From assembly GCF_001315015.1 (NCBI RefSeq), contig NZ_CP012914.1, forward strand, positions 1,980,501 to 2,044,500: a stretch of DNA of 64,000 nucleotides. Direction: 5' to 3'. Every line of letters begins with the position of its first letter. The stretch's first letter is position 1. The notes beneath the pieces were generated by a model that ran no database searches, was not told the origin of the DNA, and was given only the letters and a program-made list of their open reading frames with translations. Positions 27,905 through 35,891 of this stretch are shown here, piece by piece. Source of the DNA: Azospirillum brasilense (GTDB lineage: Bacteria > Pseudomonadota > Alphaproteobacteria > Azospirillales > Azospirillaceae). A program made the translations under genes and the position numbers.

Positions 27905-28387
27905 TCAGCGCTGCGCCGAGCCGCCGACGCGCGGCCCGGTGGCGCCCGGCCCGCTGGGCATCTCGGCGACCAGCCCGACCTTCTTGAAGCCGGCGGCGCT
28001 CATGGTGCCCATCACCTCCAGCATCTTGCCATAGGCGATCTTCGCGTCGCCGCGCACCAGGATGCGGGCGTCTGGGTTGTTGTTGGTGACGGCGATCAGC
28101 AGCGGCACCATGTTGGCCGTCTCCACCGCCGTCTCCTGCACATAGACCCGGCCGTCGGACTGCACGGTCACGAACAGCGGGTCCTTCTGCGCCTCCAGCG
28201 GGGCGGCGTTGGTCTTCGGCAGATCCACCGGCACGCCGACGGTCAGCAGCGGTGCCGCGACCATGAAGACGATCAGCAGCACCAGCATGACGTCGATGAA
28301 GGGCGTCATGTTGATGTCGGCCATCGCGCGGTATCCGCGGCGGCGGCCCCGACCGTGGCCGCCCTTTCCTGCGAGCTGGGCTCCCAT
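27905..28387 (-). CDS. tolR: TolR, proton channel subunit (ExbD/TolR family)
   Basis: 160 residues. A basic N-terminus, then one membrane helix with the conserved Asp in ADINMTPFIDVMLVLLIVFM, which carries protons with TolQ. The periplasmic domain (about 60-145) contains ILVRGDAKIAYGKMLEVM, typical of ExbD/TolR. The start ATG is at 28385-28387, one base after the tolQ stop region, in a tight operon. Confidence 0.95.
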   Translation of the reverse strand: MGAQLAGKGGHGRGRRRGYRAMADINMTPFIDVMLVLLIVFMVAAPLLTVGVPVDLPKTNAAPLEAQKDPLFVTVQSDGRVYVQETAVETANMVPLLIAVTNNNPDARILVRGDAKIAYGKMLEVMGTMSAAGFKKVGLVAEMPSGPGATGPRVGGSAQR

Positions 28388-28388
28388 G

Positions 28389-29111
28389 TCAGGCGGCTCC
28401 CCGCTCCTCGAGGTGGCGCGACAGGATCGCCGAGAACTCGCCCGAGAAGGTCTCCAGCCGGTCGGCGTAGCGGCCGAGGTCGGTGGTGAACTTGTTGTAC
28501 GAGATCACGGCGGGAATGGCGGCCACGAGACCCAGCGCCGTGGCGAACAGCGCCTCGGCGATGCCGGGCGCGACGACGGCGAGGCTGGTGTTGCCCGACG
28601 CGGCGATGGAGGTGAAGGAGTTCATGATGCCCCACACCGTGCCGAACAGGCCGATGAAGGGGGCCGTCGAACCAACCGACGCCAGGAAGGTCATGTAGCG
28701 CTCGGCGCGCAGCATCTCGCGCCCGATGGTCACCGACATGACGCGTTCGACCCGCTGCTGCAGCGACCCCTTCATGGAGCCGATGCCGCGGTCGGCGGCG
28801 TGGCGCCATTCGCGCATGCCGGCGGCGAAGGTCGCCGACATCGGATCGCTCGGGTTCTGGCCGATGCGGTCGTACAGCGCGTCCAGCGAACCGCCCGACC
28901 AGAAGCTCTCCTCGAAGGCGTCCGCCTGCGCGTTCAGGCGGCGGATGCGCATCAGCTTCTCGATGATGATGGCCCAGCACCACACCGAGGCAACCAGCAG
29001 CATCAGCATCACGACCTTGACGATCATGTCGGCCTGCCAGAACAGGCCCCACATCGTGATGTCGTGAGCCTTCGCTGCGGCCCCGACCACCTGGGCGGAA
29101 TTCAGATCCAT
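28389..29111 (-). CDS. tolQ: TolQ, proton channel subunit
   Basis: 240 residues with three membrane helices (about 25-50, 145-165 and 180-205). The family core FLASVGSTAPFIGLFGTVWG and VAPGIAEALFATALGLVAAI are present. With TolR it forms the inner-membrane proton channel that energises TolA. It follows ybgC by 5 bases. Confidence 0.96.
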   Translation of the reverse strand: MDLNSAQVVGAAAKAHDITMWGLFWQADMIVKVVMLMLLVASVWCWAIIIEKLMRIRRLNAQADAFEESFWSGGSLDALYDRIGQNPSDPMSATFAAGMREWRHAADRGIGSMKGSLQQRVERVMSVTIGREMLRAERYMTFLASVGSTAPFIGLFGTVWGIMNSFTSIAASGNTSLAVVAPGIAEALFATALGLVAAIPAVISYNKFTTDLGRYADRLETFSGEFSAILSRHLEERGAA

Positions 29112-29116
29112 CGCAG

Positions 29117-29596
29117 TCAGTCTCGCTTCTGCCTTATGTACAAATCGATGAGCGCCTCGCGGACCGGCGCCGGAAGGCGCGCGGGACGTCCGGCCCGGTT
29201 ACCGGCCAAATTGATCATCGCCAGCTGAATCTCCGCCCGCGCGAGGTCACGGCCGTCGCGGCGGGCAAGTTGTGCAACTGCGAAGGAGGCACCGCCGGTA
29301 TCGGTGATTCGCGTCACCACTTCAAGCGTATCCTCGAGCTTTGCGGGAGCGACAAAATCGATCTCCGCCCGTCGTACCGCAAATGACACACCGTCGCTTT
29401 CGGCCAGCCCGGCGTTGGTGAATCCGGTCAGCCGCAGCATCTCGGTGCGCGCCCGCTCGAAGAAGCGCAGGTAGTTGGCGTGATAGACCAGCCCCCCGGC
29501 GTCCGTGTCCTCGTAGTAGACCCGCAAGCGCAGCCTGTGCTGCGCGTTCTCGTCAAACCAGCCCGAGAGATTTGCCGTCCCGGTACCGTCAGACAT
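29117..29596 (-). CDS. ybgC: Tol-Pal associated acyl-CoA thioesterase YbgC
   Basis: 159 residues. Hot-dog fold thioesterase of the 4-hydroxybenzoyl-CoA class, with the catalytic Asp in [20 protein letters not shown]. YbgC hydrolyses short acyl-CoA esters and is usually the first gene of the tol operon. Its start overlaps ruvB by 8 bases, joining the recombination and tol genes into one transcription unit. Confidence 0.95.
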   Translation of the reverse strand: MSDGTGTANLSGWFDENAQHRLRLRVYYEDTDAGGLVYHANYLRFFERARTEMLRLTGFTNAGLAESDGVSFAVRRAEIDFVAPAKLEDTLEVVTRITDTGGASFAVAQLARRDGRDLARAEIQLAMINLAGNRAGRPARLPAPVREALIDLYIRQKRD

Positions 29597-30680
29597 CGCC
29601 GTCCTCCGGGTCCGGGTTCGCCTCCGACAGCCGGTCCAGCAGGTCGAACTGGCGGGTCGGCGCCGACGGCGGGTTGAGGCCGAGATAGCGGAAGCCCTGG
29701 TCGGTCAGCATGCGTCCGCGCGGGGTCCGCTGCAGGAAGCCCTGCTGGATCAGGTAGGGTTCCACCACCTCCTCCAGCACGTCGCGCTGCTCGCCGAGTG
29801 CGGCGCCCAGCGTGTCCACGCCCACCGGGCCGCCGTTGTAGTTGTTGGCGATGATGCCGAGATAGCGCCGGTCCATGCTGTCGAGGCCGAGCCGGTCGAC
29901 CTCCAGCCGGGTCAGGGCGGCGTCGGCGATGCGCGCGTCCACCTCCGGCACGCCGGCCACCGAGGCGAAGTCACGCACCCGACGCAGCAGGCGCCCCGAC
30001 ACGCGCGGCGTTCCGCGTGACCGGTTGGCGATCTCCCGCGCCCCCTCCGGCGTGATGAGCATGTTGAACACGGCCGCGGCGCGGCGGACAATCAGCTCCA
30101 GCTCGTCCGGCTCGTAGAACTGCAGCCGCACCGGAATGCCGAACCGCTCGCGCAGGGGGCGCGTGATCAGGCCGGACCGGGTGGTGGCGCCGACCAGCGT
30201 GAAGGGCGGCAGGTCGATCCGGATGGACCGCGCCGACGGGCCTTCGCCGATGATGAGGTCGAGCTGGAAATCCTCCATGGCGGGATAGAGCACCTCTTCC
30301 ACGGCGGGATTAAGGCGATGAATCTCGTCGATGAAGAGGACGTCGTGCGGCTGCAGGTTGGTCAGCAGCGCGGCGAGGTCGCCGGCCCGCGCGATGACCG
30401 GGCCGGAGGTCGCGCGGAAGCCCACCCCCAGCTCACGCGAGACGATCTGGGCCAGCGTCGTCTTGCCCAGGCCCGGCGGGCCGAACAGCAGCACATGGTC
30501 CAGCGCCTCGCCGCGCGCACGCGCGGCCTGGATGAAGATGGACAGGTTCTCGCGCGCCTGCCGCTGGCCGATGAACTCGGCGAGCGAGAGCGGACGGATC
30601 GAGGCTTCGCCGGAATCGCCGGCGCCCCGCCCCGGCTGCACCAGCCGGTCAGGATCGGAGCCGTTCTGGTCGGCGGTCAT
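29589..30680 (-). CDS. ruvB: Holliday junction branch migration helicase RuvB
   Basis: 363 residues. AAA+ domain with Walker [11 protein letters not shown], Walker B FIDEIHR and sensor 1 GATTRSG, then the C-terminal winged helix ([20 protein letters not shown]). Hexameric RuvB drives branch migration of Holliday junctions loaded by RuvA. The ATG overlaps the ruvA stop by four bases. Confidence 0.97.
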   Translation of the reverse strand: MTADQNGSDPDRLVQPGRGAGDSGEASIRPLSLAEFIGQRQARENLSIFIQAARARGEALDHVLLFGPPGLGKTTLAQIVSRELGVGFRATSGPVIARAGDLAALLTNLQPHDVLFIDEIHRLNPAVEEVLYPAMEDFQLDLIIGEGPSARSIRIDLPPFTLVGATTRSGLITRPLRERFGIPVRLQFYEPDELELIVRRAAAVFNMLITPEGAREIANRSRGTPRVSGRLLRRVRDFASVAGVPEVDARIADAALTRLEVDRLGLDSMDRRYLGIIANNYNGGPVGVDTLGAALGEQRDVLEEVVEPYLIQQGFLQRTPRGRMLTDQGFRYLGLNPPSAPTRQFDLLDRLSEANPDPEDGDV

Positions 30681-31303
30681 TGGCTGAGTTCCTTAAGGCC
30701 ATGGCGGATCAGCTCCGACACGCCGGCTCCGTCGCCCAGCTTGCGCCCGGCGGCCACGACGGCGCCGAACGCCTCCGACCGCCCGTAGCCGAGGTTGACG
30801 AGGGCCGAGACGGCGTCCGCCATGACCATGTTGTCGGGGCCGCCCGCCGGCGCCGCCTTGCCGCCCGCCGCCGGAGCGGCGGAGGCCGAGGCGCCGAGGG
30901 TAAGGTTGCCCACCTTGTCCTTCAACTCGTTGACGATGCGCGCGGCCACCTTCGGCCCCACGCCGTCGGCGCGCGTGAGCGCCGTCTTGTCCTGCGCCGC
31001 GATGGCGCGGGTGAGCTGGTCGGGGTCGAGCACGCCGAGGATCGACAGTGCAAGGCGCGAGCCGACGCCCTGGATGGTGGTGAGCAGCCGGAACCAGTCG
31101 CGCTCGCCGGAATCGGCGAAGCCGTAGAGGGTGATCCGGTCGTCGCGGATGAAGGTCTCGACGACCAGCGCCCGCCGCTCCCCCACCGCCATGCGCGACA
31201 GCGTGCGGTTGGAGCAGGCGACCTGATAGCCGACCCCGTTGACGTCCACCACCACCCAGTCGGTCCCGACCGAATCCACGACACCGGTGAGCTTGGCGAT
31301 CAT
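30677..31303 (-). CDS. ruvA: Holliday junction DNA-binding protein RuvA
   Basis: 208 residues. N-terminal OB fold ([20 protein letters not shown]), two HhH motifs (about 70-130: [13 protein letters not shown] and [13 protein letters not shown]), and the C-terminal domain III that binds RuvB after an Ala/Gly-rich linker. Tetramers hold the junction open. Its ATG (31301-31303) overlaps the stop of the fused ruvC gene, so the fusion is translationally linked to ruvA. Confidence 0.97.
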   Translation of the reverse strand: MIAKLTGVVDSVGTDWVVVDVNGVGYQVACSNRTLSRMAVGERRALVVETFIRDDRITLYGFADSGERDWFRLLTTIQGVGSRLALSILGVLDPDQLTRAIAAQDKTALTRADGVGPKVAARIVNELKDKVGNLTLGASASAAPAAGGKAAPAGGPDNMVMADAVSALVNLGYGRSEAFGAVVAAGRKLGDGAGVSELIRHGLKELSQ

Positions 31304-32382
31304 GGGAAATTCTCCTTGTCCCTCAAACGCTGGAGGGGATCACGGCGCAACACGGTGGTCGCGGAAAGCGCCGTGCGGATGGTTTCGAGAACGCCTTCCA
31401 GATTGTCGTTCACGTCGTTGTTCCAGAAGCGCAGCACGCGGAAACCGGCCTGTTCCAGCATGCGCGTCCGGCGCTCGTCATACGGCGCCTGCTCGGCGTG
31501 CTGCCCACCATCCAGTTCGATCACCAGCCGATGGTCGTGCGCGACGAAATCCACGATGAAGCCGACAATGGGTTCCTGCCGACGGAATTTGGCCCCCATC
31601 TGCGCGTTCCGCAAACGTTGCCATACGATCTTTTCCACTTCCGTGGAATCGCGCCGCATCTGAACGGCACGGTTGGTGTGCAAAGGCGCCGGCTTGTCCT
31701 TCGCAACCGGCAACAATGCTCCCTCTCCCCTCTGGGGAGAGGGTTGGGGTGAGGGGGTTGCGCGCGTGCCGGACGCACCGCCCCGCGCATCCCCCTCACC
31801 CGGCCCTTCGGGCCACCCTCTCCCCGGAGGGGAGAGGGAAACGCCATCGCCCCGCCGCCACATTTGCCAGCTGGCGCGGTGATGCGCGTGGCAGATCGCC
31901 ACGGCCAGGGCGTCCGCGGCGTCCGGTGTGGTGATGGCGCAGCCGGGAAGCAGCAGGCGCACCATGGCCTGGACCTGCGTCTTATCGGCCCGGCCCTGCC
32001 CCACCACGGCCTTCTTCACCATGTTGTTGGCGTATTCCGCCACCGACAGCCCGGCCAAAGCCGGGACCAGCAGGGCCACCGCCCGCGCCTGCCCCAGCTT
32101 CAGCGTGGAGACCGCGTTGCTGTTGACGAAGGTTTCCTCCACCGCCGCCTCATCGGGGCGGTAGCGCTCCAGCACTTCGGTCAGCGCCCCGTGGAGCTGG
32201 CACAGCCGCTCGGCCAGCGGACGGCCGTCTTCGGAATGGACGGCGCCGTCCGCCACATGGGTCAGCCGGTTGCCGGACACGTCGATGACGCCCCAGCCAG
32301 TGTGGCGGAGGCCGGGGTCCAGCCCCAACAGGCGTACGGGCGGCTGCTGCGCCGCCCCGCTCCTTCCGGCCTGCCCAAGCAC
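31300..32382 (-). CDS. ruvC: RuvC resolvase fused to a DUF559 endonuclase-like domain through a palindromic repeat
   Basis: 360 residues from a GTG at 32382 preceded by GGAGG; normal RuvC is about 165-175. Residues 16-175 are a full RuvC: Asp22 in [14 protein letters not shown], Glu82 in VEETF and Asp154/Asp157 in [12 protein letters not shown], the acidic residues that cut Holliday junctions. Residues about 182-221 (rich in Gly, Pro, Ser) are encoded by a palindromic repeat at 31721-31838. Residues about 240-345 are a complete DUF559 domain, related to Vsr/PD-(D/E)XK nucleases: [38 protein letters not shown], and [20 protein letters not shown]. The frame stays open throughout and the stop overlaps ruvA. 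An internal ATG at 31657-31659 could start DUF559 alone, but has no ribosome site. Whether one or two proteins are made is unknown. Confidence 0.9.
   Translation of the reverse strand: MLGQAGRSGAAQQPPVRLLGLDPGLRHTGWGVIDVSGNRLTHVADGAVHSEDGRPLAERLCQLHGALTEVLERYRPDEAAVEETFVNSNAVSTLKLGQARAVALLVPALAGLSVAEYANNMVKKAVVGQGRADKTQVQAMVRLLLPGCAITTPDAADALAVAICHAHHRASWQMWRRGDGVSLSPPGRGWPEGPGEGDARGGASGTRATPSPQPSPQRGEGALLPVAKDKPAPLHTNRAVQMRRDSTEVEKIVWQRLRNAQMGAKFRRQEPIVGFIVDFVAHDHRLVIELDGGQHAEQAPYDERRTRMLEQAGFRVLRFWNNDVNDNLEGVLETIRTALSATTVLRRDPLQRLRDKENFP
31721..31838. repeat. palindromic repeat, copy B, inside the ruvC-DUF559 frame
   Basis: Composite element. A CCCTCTCCCC/GGGGAGAGGG hairpin (31721-31743), an inner long-range pair GGTGAGGGGG with CCCCCTCACC (about 31748-31757 and 31791-31800), a small GGCCC/GGGCC hairpin and a second CCCTCTCCCC/GGGGAGAGGG hairpin (31816-31838). 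Same layout as the copies near 52.0 and 62.2 kb. Unlike those, it lies within a coding frame without a stop. Confidence 0.9.
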
Positions 32383-32411
32383 CCCGGTTTCCTCCGCTCC
32401 GCGACCCGGTA

Positions 32412-33164
32412 TCAGGCCGTCAGCTTCTGCATCAGCTCGTCGGAGATGTCGAAGTTGCCTTCGACGGTCTGGACGTCGTCGTTGTCCTCCAGCACGTCCA
32501 GCAGCTTCATCAGGCTGGCGGCGGCGTCCTCGGACGGGGCGACGGTGTTCAGCGGCTTCCAGGTCAGGCGCGCGCTCTCCGCACCGCCGAACTTGGCCTC
32601 CAGCGCGTCGCGCACGATCGCGAAATTCTCCACCGTGGTGGTGACCTCGTGACCGTTCTCGTCGGACGCCACGTCCTCGGCGCCGGCTTCCAGAGCCACC
32701 TCGAACACGGCGTCCGCGGCCGCGGCGGCGGCCGGGTAATAGATCGCGCCGACGCGGCTGAACATGAAGCTGACCGAGTTCGTCTCGCCCAGCGAGCCGC
32801 CGTACTTGGTGAAGGCCGAGCGCACTTCCGAGGCGGTGCGGTTGCGGTTGTCGGTCAGCGCCTCGACGATCAGCGCGACGCCGCCGGGGCCGTAGCCCTC
32901 GTACCGCACCTCGTCGTAGTTCGCGTCGTCGCCACCGCCGGGCGTGCCCTGCTTGATCGCGCGGTCGATGCGGTCGCGCGGCATGTTCTGCACGCGGGCC
33001 GCGGTGATCGCGGCGCGCAGGCGCGGGTTGGCCGCCGGGTCCGGCAGACCGCCCTTGGCCGCCACGGTGATCTCGCGGGCGAGCTTGTTGAAGATCTTCG
33101 ACCGCTTGGCGTCCTGCGCGCCTTTGCGGTGCATGATGTTCTTGAATTGGCTATGACCGGCCAT
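32412..33164 (-). CDS. YebC/PmpR-family protein
   Basis: 250 residues, full length. [20 protein letters not shown] opens nearly every member, and [20 protein letters not shown] is the family hallmark. YebC proteins were described as transcription regulators (PmpR); more recent work ties relatives (YebC2, TACO1) to helping ribosomes through proline-rich stretches. Its place upstream of ruvCAB is conserved in many bacteria. The proline-rich TolA encoded downstream would be a plausible client, but this is speculation. Confidence 0.95.
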   Translation of the reverse strand: MAGHSQFKNIMHRKGAQDAKRSKIFNKLAREITVAAKGGLPDPAANPRLRAAITAARVQNMPRDRIDRAIKQGTPGGGDDANYDEVRYEGYGPGGVALIVEALTDNRNRTASEVRSAFTKYGGSLGETNSVSFMFSRVGAIYYPAAAAAADAVFEVALEAGAEDVASDENGHEVTTTVENFAIVRDALEAKFGGAESARLTWKPLNTVAPSEDAAASLMKLLDVLEDNDDVQTVEGNFDISDELMQKLTA

Positions 33165-33365
33165 GCGTCGAACGAGCCCCAGATGGATTCAAAGAGACAA
33201 AGGTCTTGTGAAACAGCTTGGAAAGCGGTGGGACACATGTACCAGCCTTTGTGCGCCACCGCACGCCTTCGGCGCCGGAGACGACACCTACCCATATAGA
33301 AAGTCAATATGGCAGTATTGGGGCGCCCCCTTTGCGCCCCGCGGAGCCGGAGCCGGCGGCGCCGC

Positions 33366-34187
33366 TCAGCCCCGGACCGGCATGGACTGGCTCAGCCGCC
33401 CGCCCAGCCGAACCGGCTGGATGCTGGTGGCGAGACCGGTGCGGTCGTCGGTCTCGACGTAGCAGCCGCAGACGGTGCCCTCGCCTTCCGCCGGGCTCAG
33501 CCGCTCGGTCGGCAGCTTGCGGATCAGCTTGGCCATGGCAACCTCCTTCTTCATGCCGATGGCGCTGTCGTAGTCGCCGCACATGCCGGCGTCGGTCAGA
33601 TAGGCGGTGCCGCCCTTCATCACCACATGGTCCGCCGTCGGGACGTGGCTGTGCGTGCCGACCACCAGCGAGGCACGGCCGTCGCAGAAATGGCCCATGA
33701 TCATCTTCTCGCTGGTCGCCTCGCCATGGACGTCGACCAGGATGGCGTCGGCGCCGTTGGGGCCCAGCCGGTGGGCGCGCAGCACCCGGTCCACCGCGGC
33801 GAAGGGGTCGTCCATCGGGTCCATGAACAGGCGCAGCATCACGTTCATGACCAGCACCTTGCGCCCGCCCCGCGCCTGCAGCAGCACGAAGCCGCGCCCC
33901 GGCGTCCCTTCCGGGTAGTTCAGCGGACGGATGATGCGCGGCTGCTGGTCGATCGCCGCGACCAGTTCCTTCTGGTCCCAGGAATGGTTGCCCAGCGTCA
34001 CCACGTCCACGCCGGCGGCGAAGAACTCCTCGGCGATCTTCACGGTGATGCCGAAGCCGCCGGCGGCGTTCTCGCCGTTGACCACGGTCAGGTCGGGGTC
34101 GAGCCGGTCGCGCAGCATCGGCATGTGCGCAATCACCGCGTCGCGTCCCGACCGTCCCACCACATCACCGAGAAACAAAAGCCGCAT
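33366..34187 (-). CDS. YmdB-type metallophosphoesterase (TIGR00282 family)
   Basis: 273 residues from the ATG at 34185-34187. Metallophosphoesterase motifs: MRLLFLGDVVGRSGRD, VVNGENAAGGFGI, LGNHSWDQKE and VDVHGEATSEK, with the late VVGTHSHVPTADH. Bacillus YmdB is a 2',3'-cyclic nucleotide phosphodiesterase affecting development. The role in alphaproteobacteria is unclear. It is 12 bases after the 5-FCL gene in the same direction. Confidence 0.93.
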   Translation of the reverse strand: MRLLFLGDVVGRSGRDAVIAHMPMLRDRLDPDLTVVNGENAAGGFGITVKIAEEFFAAGVDVVTLGNHSWDQKELVAAIDQQPRIIRPLNYPEGTPGRGFVLLQARGGRKVLVMNVMLRLFMDPMDDPFAAVDRVLRAHRLGPNGADAILVDVHGEATSEKMIMGHFCDGRASLVVGTHSHVPTADHVVMKGGTAYLTDAGMCGDYDSAIGMKKEVAMAKLIRKLPTERLSPAEGEGTVCGCYVETDDRTGLATSIQPVRLGGRLSQSMPVRG

Positions 34188-34199
34188 CGTCCCCAACCT

Positions 34200-34808
34200 T
34201 CACTGCGTAAAGCGGAGCGTCTCGCGCTCCGTCAGAATCCAATCGAGCCGCTCGTCGTGCGCCCCGTGGGGCACCGCGTCCATCTCCTGTACGGCGAAGG
34301 CCATGCCGACCGCCAGGACCGGGCGAACAGCCCGAAGGACGTCCAGCGTCCGGTCATAGTAGCCGGCCCCGTAGCCCAGCCGGTGTCCGCTGCGGTCGAA
34401 GGCCAGCATCGGCACCAGAAGCACCGCCGGAACCACCTCGGGCCGATCGGCGCCTGGTTCCTGGATGCCGTAGCGGCCGGCGGCCAGCGGCAGCGCCGGG
34501 TCCCAGTCGCGGAAGGTCAGCGCCTGCCCGCGCGGCCCGGACACCGGAAGCGCGATGGAGCGCCCGCCCGTCCTAAGCCCACCCGATCTAAGATGGAGCA
34601 GCAGAGGCCGCACGTCGAGTTCCGAACCGAGCGGCCAATAGCCGGCGACCGGGCCATCGGGGATGAGTCCCGGCCGGACCAGTTCCTCCAGGAAGCGCTC
34701 GCGCAGAGCATCCGCGGCAAAAGCGCGCATCTGGTCGTCGCTGAGGGAATCGCGCCGGGCGCGCGCCTGGGCTCGGGCGGCATCCTTGGCCGCGCGCGGG
34801 TCGGTCAT
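34200..34808 (-). CDS. 5-formyltetrahydrofolate cyclo-ligase
   Basis: 202 residues from the ATG at 34806-34808. The frame upstream is open but runs through the 6S RNA, so it is not coding. Family motifs: basic N-terminal RARRDSL, VPMLAFDRSGHRLGYGAGYY and TLDVLRAVRPVLAVGMAF. The enzyme (ygfA/5-FCL) turns 5-formyl-THF into 5,10-methenyl-THF with ATP. Its place directly after zapA and 6S RNA is the same as in E. coli and many alphaproteobacteria, where the two are co-transcribed. Confidence 0.93.
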   Translation of the reverse strand: MTDPRAAKDAARAQARARRDSLSDDQMRAFAADALRERFLEELVRPGLIPDGPVAGYWPLGSELDVRPLLLHLRSGGLRTGGRSIALPVSGPRGQALTFRDWDPALPLAAGRYGIQEPGADRPEVVPAVLLVPMLAFDRSGHRLGYGAGYYDRTLDVLRAVRPVLAVGMAFAVQEMDAVPHGAHDERLDWILTERETLRFTQ

Positions 34809-34846
34809 CGTCGCCTGGAAACGTCGGGAAAATTCGGGGGAGAGGC

Positions 34847-35010
34847 GGAAGGTGCCGCCTTGGCCGTTGGCATTGCTTATCCTCCATGACCTGCAGAGCA
34901 GGTGGGCGCCGTGTAACCGGACCAGGGTCCGGACAGGGACAGCTCCCGAGAGTCTAAGATTATCGGCCCTGGGGATTATTGCGACCTGACGAACCAGGCA
35001 GCGACCTTCC
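34847..35010 (-). ncRNA. ssrS: 6S RNA
   Basis: Minus-strand RNA of about 164 bases. The ends form a closing stem of 13 pairs with one bulged C (34997-35010 with 34847-34859; GGAAGGT pairs perfectly with ACCTTCC). The 5' arm contains TCCCCAGGGCCGATA, close to TCCCCTGAGCCGATA of E. coli 6S, and the 3' arm has GGCGCCCACCT. A long interrupted hairpin with an open central region is expected between them. 6S RNA mimics an open promoter and holds sigma70 RNA polymerase in stationary phase. Location between zapA and the 5-FCL gene is the conserved site. Exact ends need mapping. Confidence 0.85.
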
Positions 35011-35020
35011 AAGAGCTAAC

Positions 35021-35335
35021 TTAGGCGCGCTCGAGCCGCGCGGCAACCTCTTCGATGCGCAAAGCGACATTGTCCACGGCGGCGGCCACCTCGGCCTCGT
35101 TGACCGTGGACAGCGGGGCGAGACCGCGGCCGGTCATGACGTCCTGCATTTCGTCGGCCATGACGATGGCGGTGAGGACGAGCATCTGCGCTTCCGACCC
35201 GGATTTCCCGCCGCCGGTCACCTGCTTCAGCTTGGCGTCGACGAAGCCGGCCAGCTCACGCAGGCGTGCCTCCTGGCCGTCCTGGCAGAAGACGCGGTAG
35301 GCCCGCCCGTTCACCTCGATGTCCACCTGGGCCAT
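35021..35335 (-). CDS. zapA: cell division protein ZapA
   Basis: 104 residues. N-terminal beta-hairpin MAQVDIEVNGRAYRVFCQDG, RLRELAGFVDAKLKQV, LVLTAIVMADEMQD, then a C-terminal coiled coil. ZapA binds FtsZ and bundles its filaments at midcell. It lies 3 bases after the DUF4164 gene and just upstream of 6S RNA. Confidence 0.94.
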   Translation of the reverse strand: MAQVDIEVNGRAYRVFCQDGQEARLRELAGFVDAKLKQVTGGGKSGSEAQMLVLTAIVMADEMQDVMTGRGLAPLSTVNEAEVAAAVDNVALRIEEVAARLERA

Positions 35336-35338
35336 GGC

Positions 35339-35563
35339 TTAATTCTCCAGAACCGCTTCGAGACGGCCGATGGCCGCCTCCAGACGCTTCGACACGGTTT
35401 CCGCGTTCTCCTGAGCCCGCGCCTGCTCGATGCGGGCCTCGCGCAGGGACTCGCCCAGCTCCTGCTCGCGCTTGGCCACCCGTTCCTCGCGGGCGCACGC
35501 GGCATGCTCCAGACGATCCACGGCCTTGGAGAGGCGGTCGAGCGCGGCTTTCAGAGAATCCAT
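35339..35563 (-). CDS. DUF4164 small coiled-coil protein
   Basis: 74 residues from the ATG at 35561-35563; MDSLKAALDRLSKAVDRLEH begins a coiled coil that runs to the end, with heptads of Leu, Ala, Glu and Arg. DUF4164 genes sit before zapA in many alphaproteobacteria. By position it may be a ZapB-like partner of ZapA, but this is inferred. The longer frame to 35653 has no ribosome site. Confidence 0.8.
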   Translation of the reverse strand: MDSLKAALDRLSKAVDRLEHAACAREERVAKREQELGESLREARIEQARAQENAETVSKRLEAAIGRLEAVLEN

Positions 35564-35891
35564 GGGCGGGAAACCTTGACGGACGGACGGACGGCGGGCG
35601 GGCAGCAGTTCGCACATGCATAAAATGCCGAGCGCTACAGTTGGGCCGGCCACGTCGCCCCGTCAACCGGAATTACGCCGCAGTTCACGGTGGAAATGGC
35701 GCCGCCACAATGCGCCGGAAGCCGGACCGCCATCCCCATTCCCGTGTTGACCTGCGCACACGGGTTCTGCATGGTGCGCGCGTCCTGCGGGAAGCCTTGT
35801 TTCCCGCCCAATCGGTGTTGCCCGACCCCATTCGGCCCCCACCGTTCGCTGCCCGCCTGCCCACGGGAACATTCTTCAGGAACCCTGCCCG
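35564..35891. other. 328-base divergent gap between DUF4164/zapA and tkt
   Basis: No gene or RNA is convincing. It holds a GACGGACGGACGG run near 35577, a 7-base inverted repeat CCCGTGT/ACACGGG (35741-35747 and 35758-35764) spaced by 10, which includes a TTGACC box, and a GGAA ribosome-like site before tkt. The inverted repeat could be an operator for tkt. Confidence 0.5.

Noticed and set aside
31716..31840. Repeat region considered as a sequencing artefact or pseudogene break in ruvC
   Set aside because: The frame stays open on both sides, the DUF559 part is intact and the stop overlaps ruvA exactly as expected for a real operon.
34809..35012. N-terminal extension of the 5-FCL protein
   Set aside because: It lies over the 6S RNA and has no family homology or ribosome site; the ATG at 34806-34808 fits the family.
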